Assembly (NCBI GenBank): GCA_003260075.1
Contig: QLIY01000289.1
Location: 104,691 to 168,690, forward strand
DNA: 64,000 bases
Origin: Phallusia mammillata
Taxonomy: Eukaryota; Chordata; Ascidiacea; Phlebobranchia; Ascidiidae
Reading direction: 5' to 3'
The position numbers and the translations under genes are program-made. The notes beneath the pieces were generated by a model. The model was given only the letters and a program-made list of their open reading frames with translations, was not told the DNA's origin and did not search any database. Of this stretch, positions 32,380-53,330 are shown piece by piece. The number at the start of each line of letters is the position of its first letter. The first letter of the stretch is position 1.

Positions 32380-34400
32380 TCCGAATAAATCCCGTTTTGT
32401 TTAAACCTCCTACTCGACACAATAAAACATGCCAAACTCTGTAACTACCTCATCCCAATGTCTTCTCTACCTCACGCCTTGTAGTGATTTTAAATAACCT
32501 CCAAGTTGTGCAGCTACTTAGGCAAACAAACACAACGCAACAGCATTAAATTATAAGCCAGAATTAATCAACTTTGCTTATATATCCCATAGAGGTAAAC
32601 TCATAAGCGTTCTTTTCTATTGCTGCGCTGTATTCGGACTCAATAATAACTTATAGCATGTTTTAGTTGTTTTACATAAACAATAATATGTGCCTGGGCC
32701 CCCCCCCCCCTCCCGTTTTGTTTAAACCTCCTACTCGACACAATAAAACATGCCAAACCCTGTAACTACCTCATACCAATGTCTTCTCTACCTCACGCCT
32801 TGTAGTGATTTTATATAACCTCCAAGTTGTGCAGTTACTTTGTGCTACAACTCTATTACCGCCCCCCCCCCTCCTAAATTAATTGTTCACGTTTTGTTAT
32901 CTTTCAACAGTCGTCACAAACCATACGGATTGACGAACTACGACCGCTCACCGGTACTCTGAACAAACAAACAAGTTGTAATTGTTCAATCTGATTTCTG
33001 TTGGTTTCATAGAAATGTGAGTACGTTATCAAACAGTTATGTAATGTACCAATGTTATGGTTATGAAAGGAAAGTATTTTTGGAATACTAATATGGCAAC
33101 AATGTAGAAACATGACTGATTTACAATCTATTTGGGAGGATTCGCCTTAAAACTGCACTAAATTACCCACCTTAAAAAGTTACGAAATCGAATAGTCGAC
33201 AAAAAGGCATATTTAGCCGAAATATTTGGAACAACCGAAACTTTCAATGAGTCGCTACTTAAAACTTCTACGGTGGCCAGCAAACGTCTCCTTATATTCC
33301 TATCATTCGCAAAAGCCATTCAAATACTGTTAACTGCCACGTTGAAGTATTGCTACACGTTGTTAAGCCTGGAATAACAATGCATTTGGTTCTACGCCCC
33401 CCCCCCCTCCTAAATTAATTGTTCACGTTTTGTTATCTTTCAACAGTCGTCACAACCATACGGATTGACGAACTACGACCGCACACCGGTACTCTGAACA
33501 AACAAACAAGTTGTAAATGTTCAATCTGATTTCTGTTGGTCACATAGAAATGTGAGTACGTTATCAAACAGTTATGTAATTTACCAATGTTATGGTTATG
33601 AAAGGAAAGTATTTTTGGAATACTAATATGGCAACAATGTAGAAACATGACTGATTTATAATCTATTTGGGAGGATTTGCCTTAAAATTGCACTAAATTA
33701 CCCACCTTAAAAAGTTACGAAATCGAATAGTCGACAAAAAGGCATATTTAGCCGAAATATTTGAAACAACCGAAACTTTCAATGTGTCGCTACTTAAAAC
33801 TTCTACGGTGGCCAGCAAACGTCCCCTTATATTCCTATCATTCGCAAAAGTCATTCAAATACTGTAAACTGCCACGTTGAAGTATTGCTACACGTTGTTA
33901 AGCCTTGATAAATGCATTTGGTTCTATGTAGTGTAATTGGCGACACGTTAAATACAAACAAAGTATAAAGTAAATGTGTTTACATTGCACTAATTGTTAA
34001 TGTTGCATCGGTCAGCGGCAATCTTAGTTGTTCAGAAATAACATGAAAGTCCCCCCCCCCTACGAAATCGAATAGTCGACAAAAAGGCATATTTAGCCGA
34101 AATATTTGAAACAACCGAAACTTTCAATGTGTCGCTACTTAAAACTTCTACGGTGGCCAGCAAACGTCCCCTTATATTCCTATCATTCGCAAAAGTCATT
34201 CAAATACTGTAAACTGCCACGTTGAAGTATTGCTACACGTTGTTAAGCCTTGATAAATGCATTTGGTTCTATGTAGTGTAATTGGCGACACGTTAAATAC
34301 AAACAAAGTATAAAGTAAATGTGTTTACATTGCACCGATAGTTAATGTTACATCGGTGAGCGGCAATCTTGATTGTTCAGAAATAACATGAAAATGTTAC
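32380..34400. repeat. Block of C-run joined near-identical duplications
   Basis: Three nested duplications sit here: about 32388-32530 again at 32712-32845, 32871-33395 again at 33408-33920, and 33713-34050 again at 34061-34395. Each pair is joined by 9-13 C, and copies differ by a few substitutions per hundred bases. No exon is supported. The ends of copies coincide with C-runs and not with any element boundary, so haplotype joins are the likeliest cause. Confidence 0.75.
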
Positions 34401-34900
34401 GAAACTAAATAGCAGCTGTAGTTTGAAGAGTTGAAATCCTGCTGTAAGAAATCCTTTAAAAAACAACAGTCATTAATTGTGTTATTGTACGTCTTTCACA
34501 CCCTGGCCACAAACATAAAAACACTTACAGTGGACAATAAACTTACAAACCTAATATAGCTTATAGACGTATTGCATTTTGTAATAAACAAGTGCACCAT
34601 ATCAGCCCCCCCCCCTGCACACTGTTTCGACCTATAAGGTCTCGTCAGTGCAGCTGGTGACGAGAGATCGGCCGTATTGGCTAGTGTAGTCATTCCAACA
34701 TGAAAGTGTTACAAAACTTAATAGCTGCTGTAGTGTGAAGAGTTGAAATCCTGCTGTAAGAAATCCTTTTAAAAAACAACAGTCATTAATTGTGTTATTG
34801 TTCGTCTTTTACACCCTGGCTACAAACATAACAACACTTACAGTGGACAATAAACTTATAAACCTAATATAGCATTTTGTAATAAACCAGTGCATCATAC
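34401..34900. other. Repeated spacer downstream of gene D
   Basis: A segment around 34395-34600 (AGTTGAAATCCTGCTGTAAG onward) recurs at 34735-34890 at lower identity, with a short C-run at 34604. A terminal gene D exon, if it exists, could lie here, but none was identified. Confidence 0.45.
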
Positions 34901-39385
<4,485 letters not shown>

Positions 39386-40044
39386 CTGCAAAATGAAATG
39401 TTTTCTGTGTGCAAGGTTTGGCTGTGTTCACACATGCTTTTTAAGAAAAAAAATCCTTTGGGGAAAACGCTCACAGTTATAAGTGCTATTACCATAAACT
39501 GCTTTTTGACATGATTTTACAAGGGAATTCGTTATGACGCAAAAGCTGTGTAAAAAATATGAAACATTTCCTACCTGGGTTTTGAATCATTTCCGTGGGA
39601 AACACTCTAACTCGTGTTTGTTGATTTGCTGTAGCGAATAAAAGCTTGGTAAATTAGCATTATGTAAGTTGCAAAAGAGGAGTGATTGTTTATGGGAGCA
39701 AAGTCGATGTTAAAAACTACTTAGTTTAGCAGCTCTGTCAAAAAAGTAAAACGCAAAATCGTGTCGGCTGCCAGACATTTTGAAACTTGAATGTATTGTG
39801 TGTTTAATTGCTGAAAATTTTCTTATTTTATGCAATAAAAGAGTGGGTTCTAGCACAATTTTTACAAAAAGATGGGGCCGATCCAGGAACAGTAACATGG
39901 AATGTTCTGCTTTTGACCTAACTAACTATCCGGTGGTGCAATGTTTCTACTAATAACGTCAAATTCAATATAAATATGTTTGTGGCGCTTTCTTAACTTC
40001 TGATTAATAAAAAATCGCCCATATTTACATAGTTAAGATCTCAC

Positions 40045-40543
40045 CTGAATGTCCCCCATTTCCAGCCATAAATGTATTTGTTGCTGTTTTTTCCAACGTG
40101 TTTTCACACGCTTTCCTGCATATAAATCTAGAAAGTAAAAACAATCTAAAAAAAAACTTAATACAGTTGCACTCACCCACGGTTTTGTATCTCGCTTTGT
40201 ACGTTGATGCATTCAGTTGGGATGTAACCTTGGCTGTCGTCTTGTGCTTGCACGTACGTATATTCACCAGCACTGGAAGTATAAAAGTTATTTCTGCACG
40301 CATAAAAAAATAATTCGGTTTGTAAATTCATTTAAGGTGAATAAATTGAAACATTTTACCCTGACGATGAATATTAACTTTGAAATAATTAGATGGATGC
40401 TAAATACAACTGTTTGTTTTGGTTTTATTTGGGATAAAATTTGTCGATTTGCATTAGCACCGGTTGCCCTCGTTTATTATTGTATTTACACATATAAACC
40501 CGTTCAATAAAAACTTTTGTAACTTTCGGAGCATTCATTGCAG

Positions 40544-40636
<93 letters not shown>

Positions 40637-41161
40637 GGAGATGTTTTTAATCAATGCCTAACGCCAAATGAAATACTTAAATACCAAGAAATAGCTGTTT
40701 TTTAACGTTAAACTGAAACTTGTGAAGTAAACCACATTAAACGCTTTCAGTTTACAACAATAGAAAATCCCAATAAACATGCAAAAACATGTTGGAGTTG
40801 ACATGTTTGACTTAACTAGTTCTGATCACCTACCACTGCAATACAGTGACAATATCGCCTCTTGTGCAGCTTATGCAGGATTCGTGATCTGCAGCGTAAT
40901 CGATGTTGCATTCGTATTTTCGATTTAATATCAGCTCTAAAAAATACAATACACTACTGTATTTTGTGCGGTGAAGTGGGCATGGTCACTCTGTGTTAAA
41001 AAAGACAACACATGCACGCTTCATAGAGCTTGATTTGTTCAGAACCTAGAAACCTAAAAAATTTCTTAGCAGGGATAAATAAACTACAAATTTAAACAAT
41101 TCCTCTGGAACCCTACCCTGTGGCCTCGTATGTTGTTGATCACTTGTGTGTTCCGGTGTGG
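40045..41161 (-). other. Module E: extra SH3 with degenerate SH2 half, 5' of gene D
   Basis: The exons are 41117-41161 (TPEHTSDQQH), 40834-40936 and 40177-40272 (SH3: YECNIDYAADHESC, CTRGDIVTVLQW, GYIPTECIN) and 40045-40115. The two SH3 exons have exactly the lengths of those in gene D (103 and 96 nt), and the first is almost the same in protein sequence. The last exon aligns with an SH2 first exon (CENTLEKTATN, TFMAGNGGHS) but has lost WYFG and the phosphotyrosine-binding Arg. Its phase-1 end fits the first gene D exon at 39385, so the module may be spliced onto gene D as SH3-SH2(degenerate)-SH3-SH2-kinase. Alternatively it is the remnant of a separate tandem copy. A decayed counterpart of the KKRKCC exon lies near 40985-41030. 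Confidence 0.65.
40540..40632. repeat. Longest C-run, about 90 bases
   Basis: A pure C tract between the two SH3 exons of module E, the longest of the more than thirty such runs here; other long ones are 37010-37077, 38499-38548 and 41180-41220. Polyproline and polyglycine frames across these tracts are artefacts. Confidence 0.9.
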
Positions 41162-41177
41162 CTGCAAAGTGGAAATT

Positions 41178-41220
<43 letters not shown>

Positions 41221-41221
41221 T

Positions 41222-41984
41222 GTGTATTAAAACAGGTTTTGCCGTATCTTGCATTATGCTTAAACAACAAAAAATTGTGGTTGTTGAGTGTTTGTAATAT
41301 ACTATTTCGTAAGTTGACAAACATCATTTATCGTGGTACAAGGTCGATTTTAAATAAGACGCGATTTACCAGCTGTATCAGGTTGATCATGAGGCCTGAT
41401 TCTAGGCAAACAGTAAAAAACTCATAGCGAAACTGCTACTGTAGGGTTGATTTCATCTCAAACAAGACTATATTTTTAAACTCACAGCATGTACGCGAAG
41501 GGCCTGCAAGCATATTTTAAAACTTAAACGTAATGTGTGTTTTAGGTGCTTAAACCAGGGGTGCATTTTTTTCAAAGTTTGGTAGCGAACATACTTTCGC
41601 ATTACCTTAAACAAGATTGAAACAATGTTGGGTCTAATAACACATATGTATATTTATTCTTTCCTACTTAAGTATGTCAGAGCCAATAAAGCTTTTGAAC
41701 TAAACAACACTGAAACTGGGCTTTGTTTTGATGCCCTTCATTTGGTTAAAACATTTCACAACTAGCTAAGACAATTGTCAAGTTCTTACCTTACCTATGT
41801 CTCAATGCTATTTTGTCAACAAATTACTGATTTTTAAAATTTTTTATTGAGCTAAACGATTGTTTTAATAATTGTTTATGATGTCACTATCTTGATTTGT
41901 TTTTTTATCGAAAAAAATAGGAAACGTTTTTGAACACCTGTTGAGATCACAGTTGTGAGATCGTCTGTCTGTTCCATCGGTTGC
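41222..41984. other. Intergenic, upstream of module E
   Basis: No first exon for module E or gene D with an initiating ATG could be identified here. Confidence 0.4.
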
Positions 41985-42413
41985 ATATACAGCGTATCTG
42001 AATAGAAATGAAATAAATGGCCAAATGCTTTTTGTCTTTAGTATAACTTGCTGGCGCTGTTTAAAATTCTGTGTCTTATGAGCTGTGTTAATAGAGAAAA
42101 TTGATTTACTTATTAAATCTTTCGATATAACTCGGGTATTAATATTTTATACGCGTTGTAATCAAAGTCCACGGCTGTCGTTATACAATGTTATTTATCA
42201 GAGTGGATGAAACAACGTCCGGTTTGGACTGCAAATGTTAACTAACTAACTATTGCAGCTAAAACATGCAAACTGTACCTGAAATTGCACCGTTGTTTTC
42301 CCCACTAATAATTTTCGGTTGTTCGACTGTTCGCCAAGAGCAACAAGGGAACAGCTTCGAAAAACAAGATATCATCTCTTACCGTTATTCCACGTACATC
42401 TGATGCTCTAATC

Positions 42414-42616
42414 CAGTAGTTCTCAAACTGTGCGTCGCGACGCCCTGGTGCGTCGTGTAAATTTTTCAAAAGCGTCGCAGAATATTTCCGTTTCGTGGCT
42501 TTTTGTTGTTGTATCAACTTTAATAACCAGTTTCCTCATTAACTTTATTTGCTGGTGCGTCGCAGGTCCAGAAAACTTTTCCTGAGGCGTCGCAACAAAA
42601 AAGTTTGATTCCGCTG
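42414..42616. mobile_element. hAT-like MITE, imperfect
   Basis: It starts CAGTAGTTCTCAAACTG and ends AAGTTTGATTCCGCTG, which form partial inverted repeats; internally GCGTCGC is repeated several times. No clean 8-base duplication is left. Confidence 0.55.
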
Positions 42617-43180
42617 CAGTCTAAACTTATCGCATTAATGCGTGCGTAACCTTCTTTATGATGTGCCAATATTTTTGCTCGGCATGCTGTCTTTAATGTA
42701 GGCCTACTTGCATCATCGCAGGTTAAATGCTTATCAGATAACGTATTTGACGATGGCGTGACATAGGAGCCTGCATGGTCAACAACAAACAGTACGAAGT
42801 CCGCTTAAACTGAAACTGAATTGAAGTACACAAGTCTGAAAAGCAACACGTAAAACTATAGCTACTAAAAAGTAGCAAATGACGCCGGTTCATGCCCTAG
42901 ATTTCACTGCAACATTTGTTTCGTAATTTACTTATATTTACGCTAATGTGTTTGTACAAGGTGTGTTTTGTTGGGTACGCCTGGTGACTCCTTATATCAT
43001 GTGTGCCCTTCTATTCAATCGGGGAACTAACGATCTCGAAATTCCTGAATTTGAGCCGATCCCGGGATATTTTTGCTAAAATCACGGGATAGGAGCCTAG
43101 CTTGTAATACTTAACGAGGGTGCGTCATTGTGAAATTGAAAATATCAGCATAAAGGGCCACTTTGATCGCCCCCCCCCCC

Positions 43181-43930
43181 GAAACAAGCGAAGAGCCCAT
43201 CTCCAAAGATGAGATTAAGTTTGCCATCAACACAATGCCTAAAAATAAATCACCTGGCCTCGACGGATAACCCGCCGAGTTTTATCAATGCTTCTGGCCA
43301 GATATTACAGCTATATTTTGCGAAGCATGGGACTATACTGAGGAAATTGGTCATTTTAGCCAGAGTCAGGCTCAAGGGGTTCTGACCCTAATACCAAAAC
43401 CTCACAAAGACCTCTTATTAACGACTAATTATCGACCCATTTCGTTATTAAACACTGATTACAAAATTATGTCTAAAGTGGTTAACAATAGAATCAGAAA
43501 TTTTATAAAGCACTTGATTAAGCCAGATCAAAACGGCTTTATGAAGGGTAGGTACATCGGCGATAATCTTCGCATCTTGTTTGACATTATAGATTCCTGC
43601 GATTTTCATGAAGTTCCAGGGGCGGTACTTAGCCTTCACATTTACAAAGCGTTTGACACAATTAGTTGGGACTACATTTCTTCTGCACTAAATGCGTTTG
43701 GGTTTGGTAACAAACTAAAAAGATGGATCAAATGTTGCTACTCCCAACCCACATGCAAATAACTAATAACAATTTTTTATCGAAAGATTTTAGAATCGAA
43801 CGAGGCGTGAGACATTATCACCAACATTATTTTTACTATGCATCGAATGTCTGGCTGAGGCCCTGCGCCAAGATAATTTTCAAGGGATAAAACTGAAAAA
43901 TAAGGAATTTAAAGTGTCTCTTTTGGCTCT
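43181..43930 (+). mobile_element. LINE reverse transcriptase fragment, broken
   Basis: The translation shows the N-terminal part of a non-LTR reverse transcriptase: DEIKFAINTMPKNKSPGLDG, LIPKPHKD, NYRPISLLNTDYKIMSK, NGFMKGRYIGDN and YKAFDTISWDYI, then IERGV. A TAA interrupts the frame just after GLDG near 43267, and the frame shifts after IERGV, so the polymerase YxDD region is not reached. The pattern is of the L1/Tx1 type, a tentative subgroup call. A C-run at 43171-43180 bounds the left side. Confidence 0.85.
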
Positions 43931-44729
43931 TTTTGCAGTTCCATATACAATTTATCTGAATAGAAATGAAATAAATGGCCAAATCCTTTTTTTCTTTAGT
44001 ATAACTTGCTGCCGCCGTTTAAAATTCTGTGTCTTATGAGCTGTGTCAATAGAGAAAATTTTTATTTTTAGTTATTAAATCTTTCAATATAACTCAGGTA
44101 TTAAAATTTTAACCATTTACGCGCTGTAATCAAAGTCCACGTCTTTTGTTACACAATGTTGTTTATCAGCGTGGATGAAACAACGTCCGGTTTGGACTGC
44201 AAATGTTAACTAACTGTTGCACCTTAAACATGCAAACTGTACCTGAAAATGCACCGTTGTTTTCCCCCTTGATAATTTCCGGTTGTTCAGCTGTTCGCCA
44301 AGAGCAACAAGGGAAAGCAGTCTAATCTAATGTTTGAGAACCACTGCAGTCTAATCTAATGCGTGCGTGATGTGCCAACATTTTTGCTCGGTATGCTGTC
44401 TTTTATGTGGGCCTACTTGTGCCATCACAGGTTAAGTCCTTGTCAGATAACGTATTTGACGATGGCGTGGCATAGGAGCCGGCATGGTCAACAACAAACA
44501 GGATGAAGTCCGCTTAACCTGAAACTAAATTGAAGTACACAAGTCTGAAAAGCAACACGTAAAACTATAGCTACTAAAAAGTAGCAAATGACGCCGGTTC
44601 ATGCCCTAGATTCCACTGCAACATTTGTTTCGTAATTCAATTTTCTTTTCGCTAATGTGTTTGTACAAGGTGTGTTTTGTTGGGTACGCCTGTACACTCC
44701 TTTGATCATATCCACACCTCGTTATATAT

Positions 44730-45280
44730 CAGGTGGTCACCAAACTTTTTTCACTGCGGGCCGGATAAGTTTAATAATGATTCGCGCGGGCCGCGTAGTT
44801 TACATGTCCTGGCGCCGTCTTTCCAAACTTAGCCCGCGAAGCGATTTTTATAGGGGCGCCAGGATATGGTCTTTCTACAATCCCACTTAAACTCTAGTGA
44901 TGCGACTGGTAAATTGTATAGTTAGTCTCATCTTAAGAGCAATGCTTGCAATGCTAACAAAATAAGGCAATTGTTTGCGCACAATTGACACTTTTCCGTC
45001 TGTGACCCCCCCCCCCGCAATGCTAACAAAATAAGGCAATTGTTTGCGCACAATTGACACTTTTTCGTCTGTGACGAAACAAACTTGCTTTGGATTAATC
45101 CTGGGCGTTGTTGTCATATGAAACCAGGTAATATCAATTCTACAAATCGGGAGAGGAAAACTGTTGTAAGTAGTAGATTAATTTTTGAATGTTACAATGT
45201 TATCAATACGTTTTGGCAAACCAAAAAATCGCGGGCCCGATGAAATGACTTTGATGCGGGCCGTAGTTTGGTGACCCTTG
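44730..45280. mobile_element. hAT-type element with internal duplication
   Basis: The left end CAGGTGGTCACCAAAC and right end GTTTGGTGACCCTTG are inverted repeats. TTATATAT is duplicated at 44722-44729 and 45281-45288. The C-run at 45006 separates two copies of a 60-base inner block, so the real unit is shorter. Confidence 0.82.
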
Positions 45281-46255
45281 TTATATATCAACACCACCTC
45301 GTATTTAATTATCCAGTTGAATGGGGGTAACAATGCGGCAGAAAACAGAACTACAAAGCATCGTTCTGTAGGCTACATGTTTAACTCTTCACATCCAGTT
45401 TAAAAGCAAACGATCATATAAAGTGTAATTTTCAGGTTTTATTATATTCAAAGACAATTATTATATTCAAAGACAATTAAGTGAAAAAAAGTGTGTTAAT
45501 CGCAAGAGTGTGTGGTGCCCCCCCCCCCCACTTTCAAGCCCAATTCAGCTGAACACATCTCAAATTGTAAACAAATATCGCCGCAACACGCGGGCAAAGC
45601 CCTGAAATCAACTCAAAAAGCTGTCTGTGAATCAACCCCCCCCCCCCCTCGCTGTTAACAACGAGGCATGTCTCCATGCGCATTTATGCGCCCGTGCCAG
45701 TTAAAGGGACCGGGCCATTTGGTGACCCTTTTTATATATCAACACCACCTCGTATTTAATTATCCAGTTGAATCGGGGTAACAATGCGGCAGAAAACAGA
45801 ACTACAAAGCAGCGATCTGTAGGCTACATGTTTAACTCTTCAAATCCAGTTTAAAAGCAAACGATCATATAAAGTGTAATTTTCAGGTTTTATTATATTC
45901 AAAGACAATTAACGTTAAGTGAAAAAAGTATGTTAATCGCAAGAGTGCGTGGTATAAAACTCAAATTGCATAAAAAACGAATATAAAGTTACATATAAGT
46001 GTTGCAATATCTTCCTGCAGCAAGTCCCCCTGAATCGTAGTCATTTTCCGCAGTAACGAAAGTTCGTTGAAAAAAGGCCTAAACAAATTGGAAACAACGC
46101 AAGCTTATTTTTCTTTTTACACTTTTACTATGGGTCGTATACGCAAATGTTTAGTCCACAAAAATCGTAAAAGCTGCAACTGTTAAACTAGAGAAATCTA
46201 AAAGCTATCTAAAAATACATTTTTTTCTAACACATATTGGCGAAAGCGTCCATCA
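45281..46255. other. Spacer with C-run joined duplication
   Basis: The sequence following the hAT unit (ATATATCAACACCACCTCGT onward, about 45281-45510) is repeated from 45732 to about 45955, with several substitutions. C-runs are at 45519 and 45636. No gene is seen. Confidence 0.6.
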
Positions 46256-46701
46256 CAGTGGTTTCCAACCTTTTTATCCTTATAGGACCCATTTTAACAA
46301 CCAGCAATTGGTACTCGCGCTCCTATTTTTTTAGATTTTTCGCGTGGTTTTACTTTTTCAGTACTTGTTTTTAATATTTAATTACTAATAAACCCCCCCC
46401 CCACTGTTAAACTAGAGAAATCTAAAAGCCATCTAAAAATACATTTTTTTTATCTAACACATATTGGCAAAAGCGTAAATCACAGTGGTTTCCAACCTTT
46501 TTTATCCCACGGCCCATTTTAACAACCAGCAATTGGTACTTGCGCTCCCATTTTTTAGATTTTTTCAGGTGGTTTAACTTTTTCAGTACTTTATTTTTTC
46601 AGTACCAACTTTTTCTTTTTTCGTTTATTTGCTTTCGCGACCTCCAGTAAAAGAGCAGACGACTCCCACGGAGGTCGCGACCCCCAGGTTAAAAACCACT
46701 G
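46256..46701. mobile_element. hAT-type MITE, duplicated by a C-run join
   Basis: The left end CAGTGGTTTCCAACC occurs at 46256 and again near 46483 after the C-run at 46394. The right end GGTTAAAAACCACTG is at 46687-46701. The flanks GTCCATCA and GTCTATAA match at six of eight positions. Confidence 0.6.
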
Positions 46702-46894
46702 GTCTATAAGCAACATGTTGTACCGCGAAGTTTCGATTGCTAAACATCTGAAATACGATGTGTTCATAATACGCACGCTCTTTGGCAGTTTTTTTTTTAC
46801 CAAGCCTCGTTTCAATTCGTGTTTATAATCATGTATATGCGTTTAATAATTGTTTTCTTTGTTTATCGTGCACTGTACTTCTCGCATTCAGTGT

Positions 46895-46970
46895 TACTTA
46901 CCCTGATGAAGGCGACCTGTATATGACGTCGAAACGTCGGAATAAAAATACAATTTCCAGAAGAGCTCCA
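46895..46970 (+). mobile_element. Penelope-like tail fragment
   Basis: CCTGATGAAGGCGACC is followed by TATGACGTCGAAACGTCGG and AATAAAAATACAATTTCC, the clearest copy of the tail signature in the window. It has no associated open frame. Confidence 0.6.
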
Positions 46971-47072
46971 TAAACTTGACATTATGCCTGGCAGCAATAG
47001 CTTATATATCATGTTTATAATGTTTCTCATTTTTTAGTCATAATATGCCTATGCTACAGCCTCATATCGTAC

Positions 47073-51999
<4,927 letters not shown>

Positions 52000-53062
52000 A
52001 AACAGTTACGATGTAGTTGTGTAAAATGGCTACACCACCGGGCTCAGAGAAAAAGGGGTGCCGATTGATTTGCAACTTATTTAGAAGGAGGCATCTGCTC
52101 TACATAAATCAATCCCTAATTATTTTGTGTGCACAGCAAATGCGTTTGGTCTGTAAAAAGTTGCTAAAAATAAGTAAAGTTAAACTTTTACAGAATTATA
52201 CGTTTTACTTTTTACATCGCTCTTATCTCAAGAAACATAAACAATATTGTAAATACATTTTATTGCAAGCGCTTTGATAATAATCACTGACGTTTTTATA
52301 AATGGTAAAATTACGGTGTACAAGTTCTTTGGTAGTGTGGTTTTTCACCTTTGAACTCCTGTCGACTACCGCTAGTCAACAATAGACGTGTTAACATCAT
52401 ACGGTAAACAATGCACTTGAACCAACAATGCCAGGAATCGATGCTGCATATTAACAAACCAAACATTCCAGAGCCCCACTGATCTTGCTTTGTGCATAAA
52501 AGTGTGTGTAAAGAGCAATCATTTACAATTGTACTTTCCATTATTTGATGTAAAATATGCAGTTATGCAATACTCTCATGTTATGGTTTACATCTACAAA
52601 GCCCTTACAAAGGTGCGATATGTAAACACTGCCATAAATAACAAAGGACAAAAAATATAGCAATAAATGCTTTTTATTTTGAAACCTTAAAAACACTCGA
52701 ACTATACACATCGCCAACTATGTATCTCTCTGTGATTATTTCTAACCATTTTTCTGTAATGTTTAACAGCTGGGCTATACTTTCTGATGAATTCAACAGT
52801 GTTGTTTTTCTGCTATGAACCTCTTTCTATTTAAACAAGGTTAGCCTCGACTGCGGGTTGTACTACATAATTTGAATTATACTTCCACTCTTGTGAAAAA
52901 ACATCCTTGGTACTGAATGACAAACACTAAATAAGGCACCACAAAAGAAATCAAAACTGATTTTATTTCCACTGCTGTTCGTTTAATTAATGTGACAAAA
53001 TGTTTTGAAACATGAATCACACAAGGTTTGATTCTTATGAATCTTCTGTGAAATGAAGGTAG
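52000..53062. other. Intergenic between genes F and G
   Basis: The left part should hold the gene F promoter and the right part the gene G 3' UTR (an AATAAATG hexamer-like site near 52661 on the + strand is on the wrong strand to serve). Nothing else is recognised. Confidence 0.4.
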
Positions 53063-53330
53063 TTAGCATTGAATCTTGTATACAATCCTTGTTGTGGGCA
53101 CTTTTACACGCCTTTGGTTTATTCTGTAACAAGCAAAGGATTATCATACTTCAATTCGTAATGTTTCAGTCTTAGAATATGATCCCCCCCCCCTTAGCAT
53201 TGAATCTTGTATACAATCCTTGTTGTGGGCACTTTTACACGTCTTTGGTTTATCCTGTAACAAGCAAAAGATTATCATACTTCAATTCGTAATGTTTCAG
53301 TCTTAGAATATGAATTTCATTCTCACCTCC
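53063..53330. repeat. Duplicated last exon of gene G across a C-run
   Basis: About 120 bases including the final coding exon and its acceptor are repeated after the C-run at 53183-53192 (second copy 53193-53330) with a few substitutions. The encoded C-terminus up to the stop is nearly the same in both. A further C-run duplication lies at about 53500-53880 in the next intron. Confidence 0.7.

Larger units (their letters stand above)
41985..44700. repeat. Diverged direct duplication flanking a LINE fragment
   Basis: About 42000-42990 and 43945-44700 are direct copies (shared TCTGAATAGAAATGAAATAA, GTCCGGTTTGGACTGCAAAT and GACGCCGGTTCATGCCCTAG), with substitutions and indels throughout. The LINE fragment lies between them. 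The left copy holds the hAT-like unit at 42414-42616; the right copy has only a 14-base TIR piece (TTTGAGAACCACTG) there, bracketed by the direct repeat CAGTCTAATCTAATG. Confidence 0.75.

Noticed and set aside
32904-33648. Two near-identical 70-residue frames on the minus strand (32904-33113 and 33433-33648)
   Set aside because: They lie in the C-run joined duplicated spacer, show no domain or splice context, and similarity is explained by the duplication.
40464-41427. Polyproline and polyglycine frames
   Set aside because: Same cause: C-runs at 40540-40632 and 41180-41220.
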